In this document: piece after piece, positions 11,479 through 23,280 of the stretch
How positions within the stretch are numbered: position 1 is the stretch's first letter
Layout: every line of letters starts with the position of its first letter
Source of the DNA: Amaranthus tricolor
Taxonomy: Eukaryota; Streptophyta; Magnoliopsida; Caryophyllales; Amaranthaceae
Length of the DNA: 64,000 bases
Reading direction: 5' to 3'
Assembly: GCF_026212465.1 (NCBI RefSeq)
Contig: NC_080048.1
Coordinates: 34,682,422 to 34,746,421, forward strand
Made by a program: the position numbers and the translations under genes
The notes under the pieces: model-generated
Seen by the model: the letters and a program-made list of their open reading frames with translations, nothing else
Databases searched by the model: none
Told to the model about the DNA's origin: nothing

Positions 11479-11740
11479 GTTCGAGTTCAAGTGCGAACTA
11501 TGCAACCTATTACATTTTTGCAAAAAATGTTATTAGTTTTTTTTTGGAATTTTTATGGTTGAAAAATAACTCTTTTCGATGTAAATGCAACATTTTTAAA
11601 AAGTGTTACTTTTTGGCAAAACTATGTTACTTTTCAACTGTAAATAAAATCCTGGAAAAGAAATAGTAACACTTATTTGTCATAAAATAACAAGTTCGTA
11701 CGGTTCACACTTAAGCACAGTTCGCACTTGAAATTCTCCA
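11479..11740. mobile_element. MITE-like repeat with GTTC(G/A)AGTGCGAAC ends
   Basis: The left end reads GTTCGAGTTCAAGTGCGAAC and the right end AGTTCGCACTTGAAATTCTCC, an inverted pair bracketed by ATATATAT on both sides. The interior carries repeated GTTACTTTT / AAAATGTTA motifs. A related partial copy starts at about 31684 (GTCGCGTTCAGGTGCAAACC). It is non-coding. Confidence 0.55.
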
Positions 11741-12462
11741 TATATATGTGTGTGTATGTCTTACCTTTTGTCCCTCTAATTTAACATTATTTTTTATTTT
11801 AGGTTGTCGGTTTTATTTATGGTCTCTTTTAATTTCATCCATTCAATTTCATTTCATTCATTTAATCTATTACCAAATATCTTGTTTTTTTGAACGATTT
11901 GCCGAATTAGTGTTGGAAAAGAAAAAAAACATCCACTTTAAATTTACTGAAACTTATATTTTCCAAACTAGCATTCATTTAGAAAAACAATTAAACAATA
12001 CTACTTGATTGTGGTTTGGATGTTTCAAAACTCTTAACTACCTATCCAAAGCAAAAAGAACCTAAAATTATCTTCTAATTGAAACTCTTACTTAACACAA
12101 TAGAATTTCAAAATTCCTTTTATTCGTCCACCGCATTAATATATCATCGGGCCTTTCTTTCACAAAATTTTCTTAATTAAAACCTCAATTTCCATATCTT
12201 TTTTAATTGTTCTTTAATTAGCAATTAATGGTTATTGATTTCAATTTGATTGTGAGTTTTACATTCACTTTATTGACTTTAATTCAAACAAAGTATAAAA
12301 TTCATAAACATATTTCAGATTACCACTAGCAAAAATGCAGGAATCATAAGAAAATAATAATACAGAGGTGAACTTGTTGCAAAATTACTGTGTTTTAGTT
12401 GAATTCTCTAAACCTACTTCTCGACAACAATTATTTTAAGAATTATTCTAAAGTCACTTCTA

Positions 12463-12714
12463 CTCCCTTTGTTCTTTTCATTCACTTTTTGTGCGAATTC
12501 CAATATAAATTTAAAAGTCAAATAATTTTAATTTTAATTGCGAATTTTTAAACATTCTAAATAGTTAATATTTAAAAAATATGTGTTGAGACGAATTTAT
12601 CAAAATCCCCATGTAAATATATTTTTTCATATAGGTTAATGAGAAATCATAATCAAAGTTTGACACTAAAATTCATAAATTCTGTTTGAGAATAACATAT
12701 AAAAACGAAGGGAG
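12463..12714. mobile_element. Stowaway-like MITE upstream of the dioxygenase gene
   Basis: It begins CTCCCTTTGTTCTTTT and ends AAAACGAAGGGAG, an inverted pair, with TA on both sides (12461-12462 and 12715-12716), the Tc1/mariner Stowaway signature. It is 252 bp, non-coding, and ends about 220 bp before the start codon of the 2OGD gene, so it may form part of that promoter. Confidence 0.7.
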
Positions 12715-12859
12715 TAGTATTTATAAAAAATGCACCCAAATTGTACAAAAATTAGAAATGGTTTTCAACAGCACCCAGAGAATTCCAAATTCATGGCACA
12801 TGAACTTCTGCTCCTATAATCCAAAAACTGGGGAAGAGTCAAAATCGCTAAAATTCTTG

Positions 12860-12867
12860 TATAAAAA
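12860..12867 (+). promoter_or_regulatory. TATA box of the dioxygenase gene
   Basis: TATAAAAA lies 70 bp upstream of the ATG at 12937. This predicts a transcription start near 12890 and a 5' leader of about 45 bp. Spacing and orientation fit; there is no experimental support. Confidence 0.55.
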
Positions 12868-12936
12868 CTTAACATATTAATCCAATTAGCAATCTCCCAA
12901 ATTGAATCGCAAAATAAAACTAGGGTTTCAGTACTG

Positions 12937-15900
12937 ATGGGGGATGTAATTCCAGATTTTATTCAACCCACTGAATTCCGCCCAAATTCCACCATCATAA
13001 TGGAATCAAAAGAAATCCCAGTAATTGATATTTCTTCTTCAACTGATTCAGTGATTGGAGAAATAAAAGAAGCATGTGAGGAATGGGGATTTTTTCAGGT
13101 GGTAAACCATGGAGTTCCTCATGAAAAGAGAAAGAAAGCCGAGTATTTAGCAAGGAAGTTTTTTGGTTTACCCATGGAGGAGAAGAAGAAGGTGAGAAGA
13201 GATGAAGAAAATCCATTGGGATATTATGATTCTGAGCATACTAAAAATGTTAGGGATTGGAAAGAGATATTTGATTTTACTGTTAAGGAACCAACTCTTG
13301 TTCCTGCTTCATATGAGATTGGAAATGAGGAAATCAAAGAACTTAGGAATCAGTGGCCTGATTATCCTCCTGAGTTCAGGTACTTTCATTCTGTTTTTCA
13401 TTGATTGCTTACAATTGATGAATTATATGCTGTGAATATGAATGATTTACACATATTTATCTATGTGATAGTGTGATTAGGTAAAGTATAAGTTTCTTAT
13501 TGATAGACTTGAATTAGAGCCTTTAGGTCAAAAATATGATTGGAACGTACTACATTTTCCCTTGAAGTGAGGGATGGCCGGATGGATCGTAGATGAGATT
13601 CATTTGCAGAAGAGTTTTTGGGCTAAAAGGGTAGATGCAATACTGATTCTCCTCATATCTGTCATTGAATAAACTATTTTAAATGCGGATTGATTGAAAT
13701 TCAAATTGTGACCTTTAGTAACATTGGCTTTCAGGTTAAGATATCAATTCAACTAAAAATTTCGGCTAATAGTTGAGGCTTTAAGATAGGAATATATTTT
13801 ATAGTCTAACATACAGTGGCGGATTTAGAACTCATAGTCAGTGAGAGCAAATATTACTTGTACTTACGGGAAATAATCCAACAAAAATTTTTAGCCTAGA
13901 TTGCAATTTAGAAAACAATGAAATATACATTTTTCATTAATTTTGAGTTTTTCTTTTTAAAAAAAACTGTTAACACGTTAGTGGTTGTTGTTGGTATTGT
14001 AGTGGTGGCAACATCACAATCGTAGAGGAGTGAAATGTTGGCGTGGAGGAGTGATTGTTGGAGGTCTAATATTTTTAGAAAAGTTCGAAGACGGGCAAAC
14101 CTATTGTATGAAGAATGGAGTTGTGTAAACTAATTAAATTTGTATTTTTAAGATATGTTTCAAGAAAAAACTTAAAAAGTTTTACAAAATATATAAATAT
14201 ATAATTTGAAATTTTTTCTAACAAATAAATACATTTTATCTCAATTGTAAAACACTCATTATGCAATTTCATAAGTCCAAAGGTTAAATCCCGTATGTCA
14301 TTACACAATTCAACAATATAGCATCTTGGCTCACATATAAAGTACACTATGTTGTTTGAATTATAAAAATAACTCCAATTAAAATAATAATAATCCTTAA
14401 AGCACACTCATAAAAAAAAATTTAAATTAATTAACATAATAAATTAAATTAAGAAGTTTTGGCTGTATAGACCTTAATTGTGGTGAATGAAAAATATTTA
14501 TTTGTCAAAAAAAAAATAATTAAGAAACATGTAAAAAAGACAAAAAAACTACAATAACCCACACAAAGTCCACCCAAAATAATTAATTATTTAGTAGCTT
14601 TAAAAAAAAAAGTAACTATTTAATGGAAAACAACAATCCTTAGTGCTAAAGAGTCCTATATCCAACAAAATTGAGCTGGAAAGCCAGACTTATTTACTAA
14701 AATCAAGCTAATGTTATGAAGGGCTTTGTAGTTCAGCGGTAGCATATGTTGATTGTAATTCAAGGGTCAGACAATCGATTCCTAGGAGAAGCATGATTTC
14801 GATGAACTATGTTCATTTTTTTATGGCCACACGTGCGGGCGTATGCACCCCTTTAGATCCGCCTATGCTAACATTTAATGTCGGATCAATGGACTATCTC
14901 AACCAAAAGTTTAAACTCGTTTTATATTCTATATTACTTATTTAACTTACCCAAACTTGCAATGCAATGATAGTTTAACCTTGAGATTAGTAGATCTCTA
15001 TATTTTACTCGAGTAATATGAGGTAATAGTGTCTTAGAGAGGTTTTGGAAGAAGAAGGAGCCATTGTAGAGCTAGAAACCTATGTTCTTTGGACTCGGGT
15101 ACTAATGGTGTATACTGGTACGTGTGCAAGTGTCAGATACGTCTAAATATTCAATTTTACGCCTAAAAATCTAAAATAAAGTGTCTAAGTATCATACCGA
15201 GCATCAAGAATTAGACACGAGTACGTGAAGTAAAATGAAGAGTTCGAGTAACAGGTAGAAACTTGAGAGTTTTGGATGAGATTCATACTATGCACAAATT
15301 TTGAGATTAATCAATACTTCTCACCTTGTTTTGGATTAGTATTATCAGTTCATCACTCGTGGTAGTCAGAATTAGCTGCCTAATAGTAATACAATAACAA
15401 TAACGTCAAAGTCTTAATTCAAAAGATTGGCATCAATTAGATTTTTGGTTCATGAATCACGATCATGGAAATTGGTTGTCACAAACATATCACTCAACCT
15501 CTTCCATATTCAGGGCGAGGACCTGCAATTGATGGGCATTCACAAGGCTGAGTTTAATAAGTGATGCGTAGAAGTAATATATTAATTTTTATCTTAACGG
15601 CTCTTTACCTACAATCCCACCCTAACGACTCTTTACCTACAAACCTCTCCCCGGTGCCGCTACAACCAGTGATCTCCCCGGTGGTCATACCCAGTATCTC
15701 TTTTTATGAGGGTCTTTTTCGAGCTGAGAGATTCTTCAGCCGCATATCAGGCAAATTATACTGGGTATGATGATGATGCTATAAGTGATTGTTAAATTAG
15801 GCTGGACTTATTGTGAATGCCATCATATTAACAGGAGAAACAAGTGCACACACTTCATAAGCCAAGGAGATATATACCATCCCAAAACCATATGGCAGTA

Positions 15901-17603
15901 GGAAGATTAGCTCACCCACTATATATGCAAGTCAACAACCCACTATTTTATCGATGTGGGATCTTGTCTCACATGTGAAGTATTTCCAACACTCCCCCTC
16001 ACATGTGAGCCACATCATACCAGGAACCACCTTCGACTCTGATACCATGTTAAATTAGGTTGTGACAATTCGTCACATGATTTTTCACCGCGGCCCACTC
16101 GTGTAGACACGGGACACCCGTGGGCTCAAGCCTACAAATCCACGAGCCAAGAGCATTGACTTGCACATACACTTGGTGAGGTTCATTGTTTCCCAAAAAA
16201 TTTTCATTACTATCTTCACAAAGAATTTAACAGTGATATATTGGAAAACACTAAAAAAATGAGTGTATATCTGATTATGTGCTCTTTTTCCTTCTGTTTA
16301 TTGCATTGGTTTTCAACTTAGTAGGCATTTTAATTGAATTTGGTTGCATCCCTTCTTAATACATGGATGAATCAACCAGGGCAGCCTACGAAGAATACAC
16401 AGAAGAAATGGTAAAACTATCATACAAGCTGTTAGAGCTTATTGCATTGAGCTTAGATGTCCCTGCAGATTGTTTCAGAGGCTTCTTTGATGACCATGCC
16501 TCTTTCGTTCGCATCAATTACTATCCGCCTTGCCCCTTCCCTGAACTCGCTCTTGGAGTTGGTCCCCATAAAGATTCCGGTGCATTAACTATTCTCGCAC
16601 AAGATGATGTTGGAGGACTTGAAGTCAAGCGAAAAATTGACGGAGTTTGGATCCTTGTTAAACCCACTCCAGATGCCTACATTATCAATGTTGGAGATGT
16701 AATCCAGGTGCTCTCAAAAAACCAACTCAATTAAAAATTTAATTTAATAGTCGTACTTGTAGCTTATTATATGCTATATACTCTGTCATGTCGCCTTACA
16801 CAAGAGCCTTTGGAGTAGAATTGTGAATCTAACACATACATCCTCAAATATAAGCTAAAATTTCAATTAAAATGAGGGGTGGGTGTCATATGGACCGGTA
16901 AATGTTTTATCACGTTGACTGTGTTACCATGTCAAGCTGATGATTATAGCCTTAGTCCCTAGAATATGTTATGTACTCTATCATTAGCTTTAACTATTTG
17001 TTCTTACCTGTTAAAGAACCAAAAACTTAAGCTGATGGTTGAGGTCCCATCCTAAGATATGTTATATACTCTAACATGCCCCCTCATATGAGAGCCATGG
17101 GCTAGAAGCATGATGTAGTACAAGTCCTTCTCATACTTGGCACATAATATTTTACTTTAAATGAGGGGTGATTGAGATTTGAACTCATGACCTCTAGTCG
17201 CGTTTACTCTGATACCATATCAAGTAACCAACTCAACAAAAATCTTAAGCTAATTGTTAATGCTCTATGATATGTTATATACTCTAACACTATCATATTA
17301 TTAAAACTATCATATTATTAAAACTATTGTGTTTTACTCCAGGTTTGGAGCAATGACAAGTACGAGAGTGTGGAGCATAGAGTAAAAGTGAATCCTAACA
17401 AGGAAAGATTATCAATTCCTTTCTTCTTTAATCCGTCATACTATGTGATGGTTAAGCCTTTGAACGAGTTGATTGATAAGCATAACCCAGCTAAGTACAA
17501 GGAATATAACTATGGGAAGTTCTATACCACAAGAAGGCTAAGCGACTTTAAAAAGCTCAATGTTGAAAATATCCAAATTCATCATTTTAGAATAGTTGAA
17601 TAG
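12937..17603 (+). CDS. 2-oxoglutarate/Fe(II)-dependent dioxygenase, three exons, intact
   Basis: Exons 12937-13379, 16380-16707 and 17343-17603 join in phase through GT-AG introns to 343 codons, the usual length for plant DOXC dioxygenases. The N-terminal block (IPVIDIS, then EEWGFFQVVNHGVP) is the DIOX_N domain. The C-terminal 2OG-FeII_Oxy fold has the iron ligands H211 and D213 (in PHKDSGALTIL) and H269 (VEHRV), and the 2-oxoglutarate pair R279-x-S281 (RLSIPF). The stretch NPLGYYDSEHTKNVRDWKE resembles the Arabidopsis At3g19000/At3g19010 group, so oxidation of a small specialised metabolite or hormone in the cytosol is likely; the substrate cannot be read from sequence. Intron 1 is 3.0 kb and holds a hAT-like element and a TRIM-like element; intron 2 (635 bp) is mostly TRIM copies. 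All key residues and splice sites are intact. A second in-frame ATG lies near 13000; the first gives the family-like N-terminus. Confidence 0.92.
13814..14867. mobile_element. 1,054-bp hAT-like non-autonomous element in the dioxygenase intron 1
   Basis: The termini are CAGTGGCGGATTTAGA on the left and TTTAGATCCGCCTATG on the right (inverse CATAGGCGGATCTAAA). Flanks are CTAACATA (13806-13813) and CTAACATT (14868-14875), a 7/8 match to an 8-bp hAT target duplication. It shares its termini with the 206-bp element at 51429. The interior has tRNA-like Pol III boxes: A-box-like TAGTTCAGCGGT at 14729 and B-box-like CAATCGATTCC at 14772. No transposase is visible. Confidence 0.72.
15790..16059 (-). 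mobile_element. TRIM-like mini-LTR element in the dioxygenase intron 1
   Basis: On the minus strand a PBS-like TGGTATCAGAG (16047-16037, complementary to initiator tRNA-Met) is followed only about 40 bp later by a purine tract GAGGGGGAG (16000-15992). Then comes an LTR of about 202 bp that begins TGTTGGAAAT (15991) and ends CCTAATTTAACA (15790). The same terminal CCTAATTTAACA precedes the PBS (16059-16048), but the rest of the upstream LTR does not match, so the 5' LTR seems replaced or recombined. An internal region with only PBS and PPT is the hallmark of TRIM/SMART elements. Confidence 0.62.
16740..16985 (-). mobile_element. Second, more decayed TRIM copy in the dioxygenase intron 2
   Basis: The minus strand from 16985 reads GATAGAGTACATAACATATT, then GGGACTAAGGC...ATCATCAGCTT, followed by GACATGGTAACAC, a decayed PBS. 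A second LTR-like block with GACAGAGTATATAGCATATA starts at about 16790. It parallels the copy at 17005-17289 block by block but with many changes. Confidence 0.5.
17005..17289 (-). mobile_element. TRIM element in the dioxygenase intron 2
   Basis: The 5' LTR (17289-17218, 72 bp) begins TGTTAGAGTATATAACATAT and is followed by the PBS TGGTATCAGAG (17217-17207). The short internal part includes a B-box-like GAGTTCAAATCTC and ends with a purine tract GAGGGGGCA. The 3' LTR starts at 17076 with the same TGTTAGAGTATATAACATAT and shares AGCTTAAG.TTTTTG. There is no coding capacity. This matches a TRIM type I recall as common in eudicots. Confidence 0.7.
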
Positions 17604-20600
17604 TTTAGGATCTTTTGAGCAAATAAGCTAGTATAATTTGTTATATATTCTAGAAGGAAACTTCTAGAAACATCTTACACTTCATTTGGTTGTTGGTAAT
17701 AATTGGTATGAACGACAATGGTCATACTTGTTATACATTATTCATCTCAATTTCTTTACAAAAATCTTTTTTATATGATGAAAGTTTTATTACCATAGGA
17801 ATAATATGTAATTTTTTGAAAATTACTGTATAAATTATTTTCATTTTTACCATTTCATATCAATAACTAAACAGATTGTTATTACAGTCTATAATATCGG
17901 TATAAGAACTACATAGCTCCCAATAAAACGTTGCTTGACTATTTTAGTCATTGCCTTCTATGGTTGTAATGTCGTATCTATGTTTCTTCTACAATTTTTT
18001 TTCAGCCAAGATATATTAAGAATCTTAATTCTCATTGAATTGTTATTTCAGAATAAGTTCATTAATAAATGATGATAGTTGAATTTATCAGAATAATGGT
18101 TAAAAATATTATGTAATAACATGAATTATATCTTTACATACTTACTTCACAGTTGTTTAAAAGTTTGAATATTTTAAACCCAATTAGGTTTATTTTATAG
18201 ACTTCTATTCTAATTAGGGCTTTAAGGGTTCTATATAAATCCTTTTTGTATTAAAACATCAATTCCAACATAATCCTATTAATTCATTTTCCATTTAAAA
18301 ACTTCTATAACCATTTTAGCTTGGTTAATTAATTGATGATTATGGAATTAATATCATAAAAATTGTAGACTTAATTTAAAGAGGGTCAGTAATCACTAAT
18401 CAGTATATGTGGCTGTTAGCTCTTATACGTAAATCTCTCTGGCTCTGTCCCAGTAATTTATTGGTTCTGACCTTCTAGATGCTTCCATTGTCGACCATTG
18501 TCAACCATTGATGCTAAATAACATTTGCTTGGAATTTAGTGTTTGAAGTATAAAAAGACAAATTCCTTTTCTTTATGCCGTTCCTTGAGGCTGTTATAAT
18601 TGGGTCCGACAAAAGCTGAATCGACCAGTTAAATCGATTTAAATCTAAAATGAGTGAGTTTGAATTGAGATTTTCAATCTTATTAGTTAAATGAGTCAAT
18701 TTACATATTTATATACGACTTCAATCCAAATAAGATTCAATCTGATTTGTTTTAGGAGTCTAATTACGGACTATGAAGTATCACTCTCACGTCATATCAA
18801 CTTGTTTTTTATTACCAAATATCAGCCCAAGTGATTTGACTAAACATTGCTTTGGCAAAAGTTCCATAAAAAATATAAAGAGATGCAATGTTAGTGGCTC
18901 TCATGGTGTTTGTTGAAAGTAGTAGTATGGCAAGGTTCGACCCTCAAATTGTAGGATTATATTAGGCACAATTATGCAAATCCAACATCTAATATTAGAA
19001 TCAATTTTATGAATTATATAAGTAAACTATACAAGAAATTGAATTACAATATTTAATGTATGACTTGACAAGTTACTGTAACAATCCGACTTATCGTTGA
19101 CTAAGTAAGATAGGTCATTATGAGGTTTACTTACCCAAAGAACTTAAATCTCAAACCATAACTCGTGGAAAAGGTCACGAGGTCTAAAACATAATTGTAA
19201 CAATTAATCTTAAATTCAAAAAACTAAAACAAAGTCCCAAAGTAATCATAAACTAACCATAGAAATCCCAAATAGTCAACATAACTAACTACAACATAAT
19301 CACTAAAACCCGATACAGACTCTACGACCTCTATACATACTCAAATACAACATGTCTTCCAAGAATTCTCTAATCACCTTTGCTATCCCGTCGTTCCCAG
19401 TTGGTACCAATCTATAAATAATCTAAAAGATGGAAATAACAGGGAGTCAGATTTAACTGAATGAGCAGAAGAAATCCAAAACAAAACAAAACATGTTAAA
19501 TCAAATAAAAGGTTTAAAAGCAACATCATTTCCTAGATCTTTGTGCGCACAATGAGTCTAGTTGAGAGGAACATCCATAGCTCTAAAGCTATGTCATTCT
19601 CGGGTGAAGTTAGTCAATATTTGAATGACAATTCACCTCAAATATAGGGAATAGGAGAAAATGTCCCACCACTCCGTCAATGACCAGCTCGTAAGCCTGA
19701 TCCATTGACCACATCAATATTAGGATAATCATTCATAACCAATTTATCTCAACAATATTATTTCACAAACTTTAATATTTCCAGAAAATTAATATTAAGA
19801 AAATTAAAATAAATATTGGAACGAGAATTGTTGTGGGTTCAGTTGAATAAAGAATTTTGAGTTGAATAAATATTGGAACGACCGTGGCTAATCCTTAGGT
19901 TAGTTCACCTAGTGAGCATACAATCTTGGGGTTGAGGAAAAGCGTGATTTGAGGACTAAGATGTTTAAGATAAGAGATAGGAACAAAAGTAAATATGATT
20001 GTGGCATTAACCTAAGTCTTCAAGTTAGTTATGTTTTCTTAGAAAATGTAAGGTATAAGGTGTGAGGATTACAGGGTAAAACAGAAAACGCTTTAACGAT
20101 TGATCGTGGCGGTAAGAAGATTTTGTTCGTCGATGCAACGTCAGAATTGTTTTTGGATGTCTTTACAATTATCATAGTTCCTTGTCGATTATTGTTTTAG
20201 TAGAGTATGTTCTAAGATTAAGAATCATGTCACCTTGTTGCTACCTCTTTTCTATAACTTTTGTTTGTCGATCCATGATGCACGAAAATGAGGTTACATA
20301 GTTGTGAAGTATCGATAGTGCCATTATTTTGAGAGGAGTTTCATGAATAGGTAGCGAATTATAGTTCTGACATGAATGCGATATTTGGAGATCATGCAAT
20401 TATATTGAGAATATAAGCTTCATTGGATGTTAATAAGTGTAAACATAATTTGATGATAGAGTGTCACTGATGAATATAAGATTCAGCGTCGAAACTAGTA
20501 GTGTGATATCAACGAAAGTTTTAGAGGATCTAGAGTGGAAGATTTAGGTTATTAAAATGGTATGGTTTATATGTTGCAAGAATAGTGTTTTAGGTTTATG

Positions 20601-21423
20601 ATTTGGATTATGATTATTCGAGACAATTAAACTACAGAAGTTATTTAGTAATATATGTTATGACTTTAGGGTAAAGATTACAATGCTATTAAGGATTCAT
20701 GTCTACAAACTTGGAGGAAAAATGCAAAGCCAAGGTTTAACTATGATATAGAGTTTGTTTAATACACGAGGAGAATTGCGTTGTGTAGGTAATAAGTACA
20801 ATATGAATCAACATAAGTTAGATTGTAATATTTATGTTCAAGGTTCTAATGAGTTTTATACTGGATTCAACATGGGTTAAATTACTTATAAATGGATGAT
20901 TTTCTATGGATAGCTTGAGGATGATATCGAGCCTATATGAGATAGACTGTTATATAATTACTAGGGTTGAAAAGAGAAAACTGGTGTTAGAGGTTTTAAA
21001 GATTTTTTGATTATTTTGAGGTTATAATAGGTTGTGTTTGAATTCAGTATGACTTTAGATGATTAAGAATCGATTGGATTGGTTACCAAGTTGAACGTGA
21101 TAATGATAAGGGTGAGATATGAATTGCTATAAATAATTTTATTAATTAGTTTAAAGAGAAATTTCTCGGGATCCTAATGATGTTGAGTTTCCTTGTAAGG
21201 TAAGTTAGTTGTTCTTCCGAGGTATGAAGTATATTCGATGGTCGTATCAAAGATTTTGGGTTATTGTAATCTATAATTAATCAGGAGTAGTTATGAGATT
21301 GACGCTTTGTTGATTAGCATTGAGAAGTATGTTATTTCGAAATTTGGGTTTGGCATTTCTTTATATAAGGGTTGTTATGCTTGTAGTTGACCTGATGGAG
21401 GGTATATAAATATTATGATTGTT
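17604..21423. other. Gene-free stretch with probable Gypsy-derived sequence
   Basis: No intact reading frame was recognised. From about 19078 (TGTAACAATCCGAC) onwards the sequence may be an old LTR and internal region of the Gypsy element whose pol end is recognisable at 21424. Around 19793-19865 a roughly 70-bp segment (AATAAATATTGGAA... GTTGAATAAAGAATTTTGAG) recurs inverted at 22015-22090. I could not define element ends. Confidence 0.35.
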
Positions 21424-21720
21424 TGAGATTCTTGAGCGCATAGGTAAAGTAGCTTAACACCTTTCTTTACCAGCTCCCATCGACCAAATGCATGACATAA
21501 TTCACATCTTAGCTGAGACATTACATCAGAGGCGACTCACACGTTCTTCAACCCGAATAATAGCTAACCCTTGATGACACTTTGCGGTACGAAGAGATGC
21601 CACTTTAGATTCTCGATAGGAATATGCGCGATACTCGTCGAGGTTTTGTAGCATTGGTGAACGAGCTACGATATCCACGTAACTGGGGAAGTCAAACAGG
21701 AGGCAGAGAATACCATGAAA
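21424..21720 (+). pseudogene. Gypsy (chromovirus-type) pol C-terminus fragment
   Basis: One or two frames give FEILERIGKVA, then PIDQMHDIIHI, then SHVLQPE, and LRYEEMP followed by ILDRNMRDTRRGFVALVNEL. This is the order seen after the integrase core of plant Gypsy elements (GPFEILERIG...VFHVS...LTYEE.PV.ILDR). Several stops (after GKVA, within PLxILDR and before LTLDD) and a frame change show it is dead. The rest of pol upstream is unrecognisable. Confidence 0.65.
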
Positions 21721-23280
21721 CATGATTATTCTTGCTTTTGCTCATGTATTATTTCGATGATCGTTGTTATAACTATTACATATCCTTAGTTTGAGAGGTA
21801 AGTTAGAGGATGAACCCCAACAAAACGCCACTGAAATTCCTTCGAAGATTTGGGGTTGTTGCTGAATTTTCAGATTTATTTAGGCATTTAATATATAGCA
21901 ATTAAGGATTGTGGAAAAAAATAAATTAAATACTAAATAGGAGGTAAAGAAGATTAATTAATAAAAATAAAAGAGATGTAACTAATAGGCCCAATTACTA
22001 TTTCATAATCTTAGCTCGAAATTCTTTATTCAACTCAACCAACAATATTATTATTCCAATATTTATTTTAATTTTTTTAATATAATTTCTCAAATATTAC
22101 AGTTATATTACAATCTCTTCACATATCACCAGTTAATACTTTGACCGTAATATCTCTAATTAATCCACATTTATCAAAATAATCTCATGTACGTACCCTA
22201 ATACGGACAATATAATCGATTCACCTTTCTCTTTATGAATAAGAAATGTTACAGTAATAAGTTAAGAGTTTTTAAAGTTCTTTTCATCACGTGTTTTATA
22301 AATTTTTTTTTCTAGTTCTCTTTATATACGAACTAGATATAATATCAAAATGAAATCATAGTCATAGTCATTAACTCAGTATCTCGCATAAGTCAGAGTT
22401 TAGAAAACAGATAGTGAATATGTCATACTCGCATGGTCGTACCCCCTTTAAAAAGAGGAGAAAGAGGAATACCCACACTCAATTAATCCCCCAAATAAAT
22501 AAAACCGTACAAAGTGAAAGATAATCGAGTGATATACAACTTGCTTGGGAAAACACTTACAACTTACCACATACATTAAAACTGTAACTAATTCATAAAA
22601 ATAAATAAAGAGTAAATATTATGTAATTAAGTAAGTAAATAACTTAATAGATAACTAAAGTAGAATTAAGTAAAAGGATGAATACTATCAATTAAAGTGT
22701 ATCAATTATTATTTGTATAATAATATATTTTAAACTATATTAAATAATTAGCGAAAATTTCTTACAACATAATTCTTTCAATCTCCCACTTTTCCTTAGA
22801 CAATATAACAACTTTAGCAAGTACCCTCTCTTATTCACTATAAGTGTCTCATTTGCTTTAAGCACTTTATTTAATGCACTTATTCAATCCTTAATATCTC
22901 TAATTGTACATAATTAAAAATTATGGAAAGTTGATATAAATAATCCTTGCATTGAGACGAATCAAACAAAATTCCACTTGATTATATTTTAACTTATAAA
23001 TTAATAATAAAATGCAAATTAAGAGTAAGAAATGAACAGTGCCCAAAAAACACATAGAATACTTGTGGAGAATGAAAGGGAGTATTGAAGTTACTTAAAG
23101 TTAGGATTTGAGACATTTGACAACATATTAATTACCTTTATTGTACATAATGTTTTCACAAATTCTATTCCTTAATTTCTTAGTTTACTTTAATTTAATC
23201 ACTTGAGCATGACCATGTTTTTCCTAGATATGACTCATTATGAGACCTAACTTGATCCTATCTGATAGAAAAACTTATTC
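21721..23280. other. Gene-free stretch
   Basis: No coding signal. A likely Stowaway-type MITE lies at about 22829-23084: the left end CCTCTCTTATTCACTATAAG pairs with the right end CTTGTGGAGAATGAAAGGGAG. The inverse copy of the LTR-like block of 19793-19865 is at 22015-22090. Confidence 0.35.

Noticed and set aside
14729..14782. tRNA-like sequence with A- and B-box matches
   Set aside because: The cloverleaf arms do not pair as a tRNA and it lies within a transposon, so it is not called as a tRNA gene; it is discussed as Pol III-like boxes.
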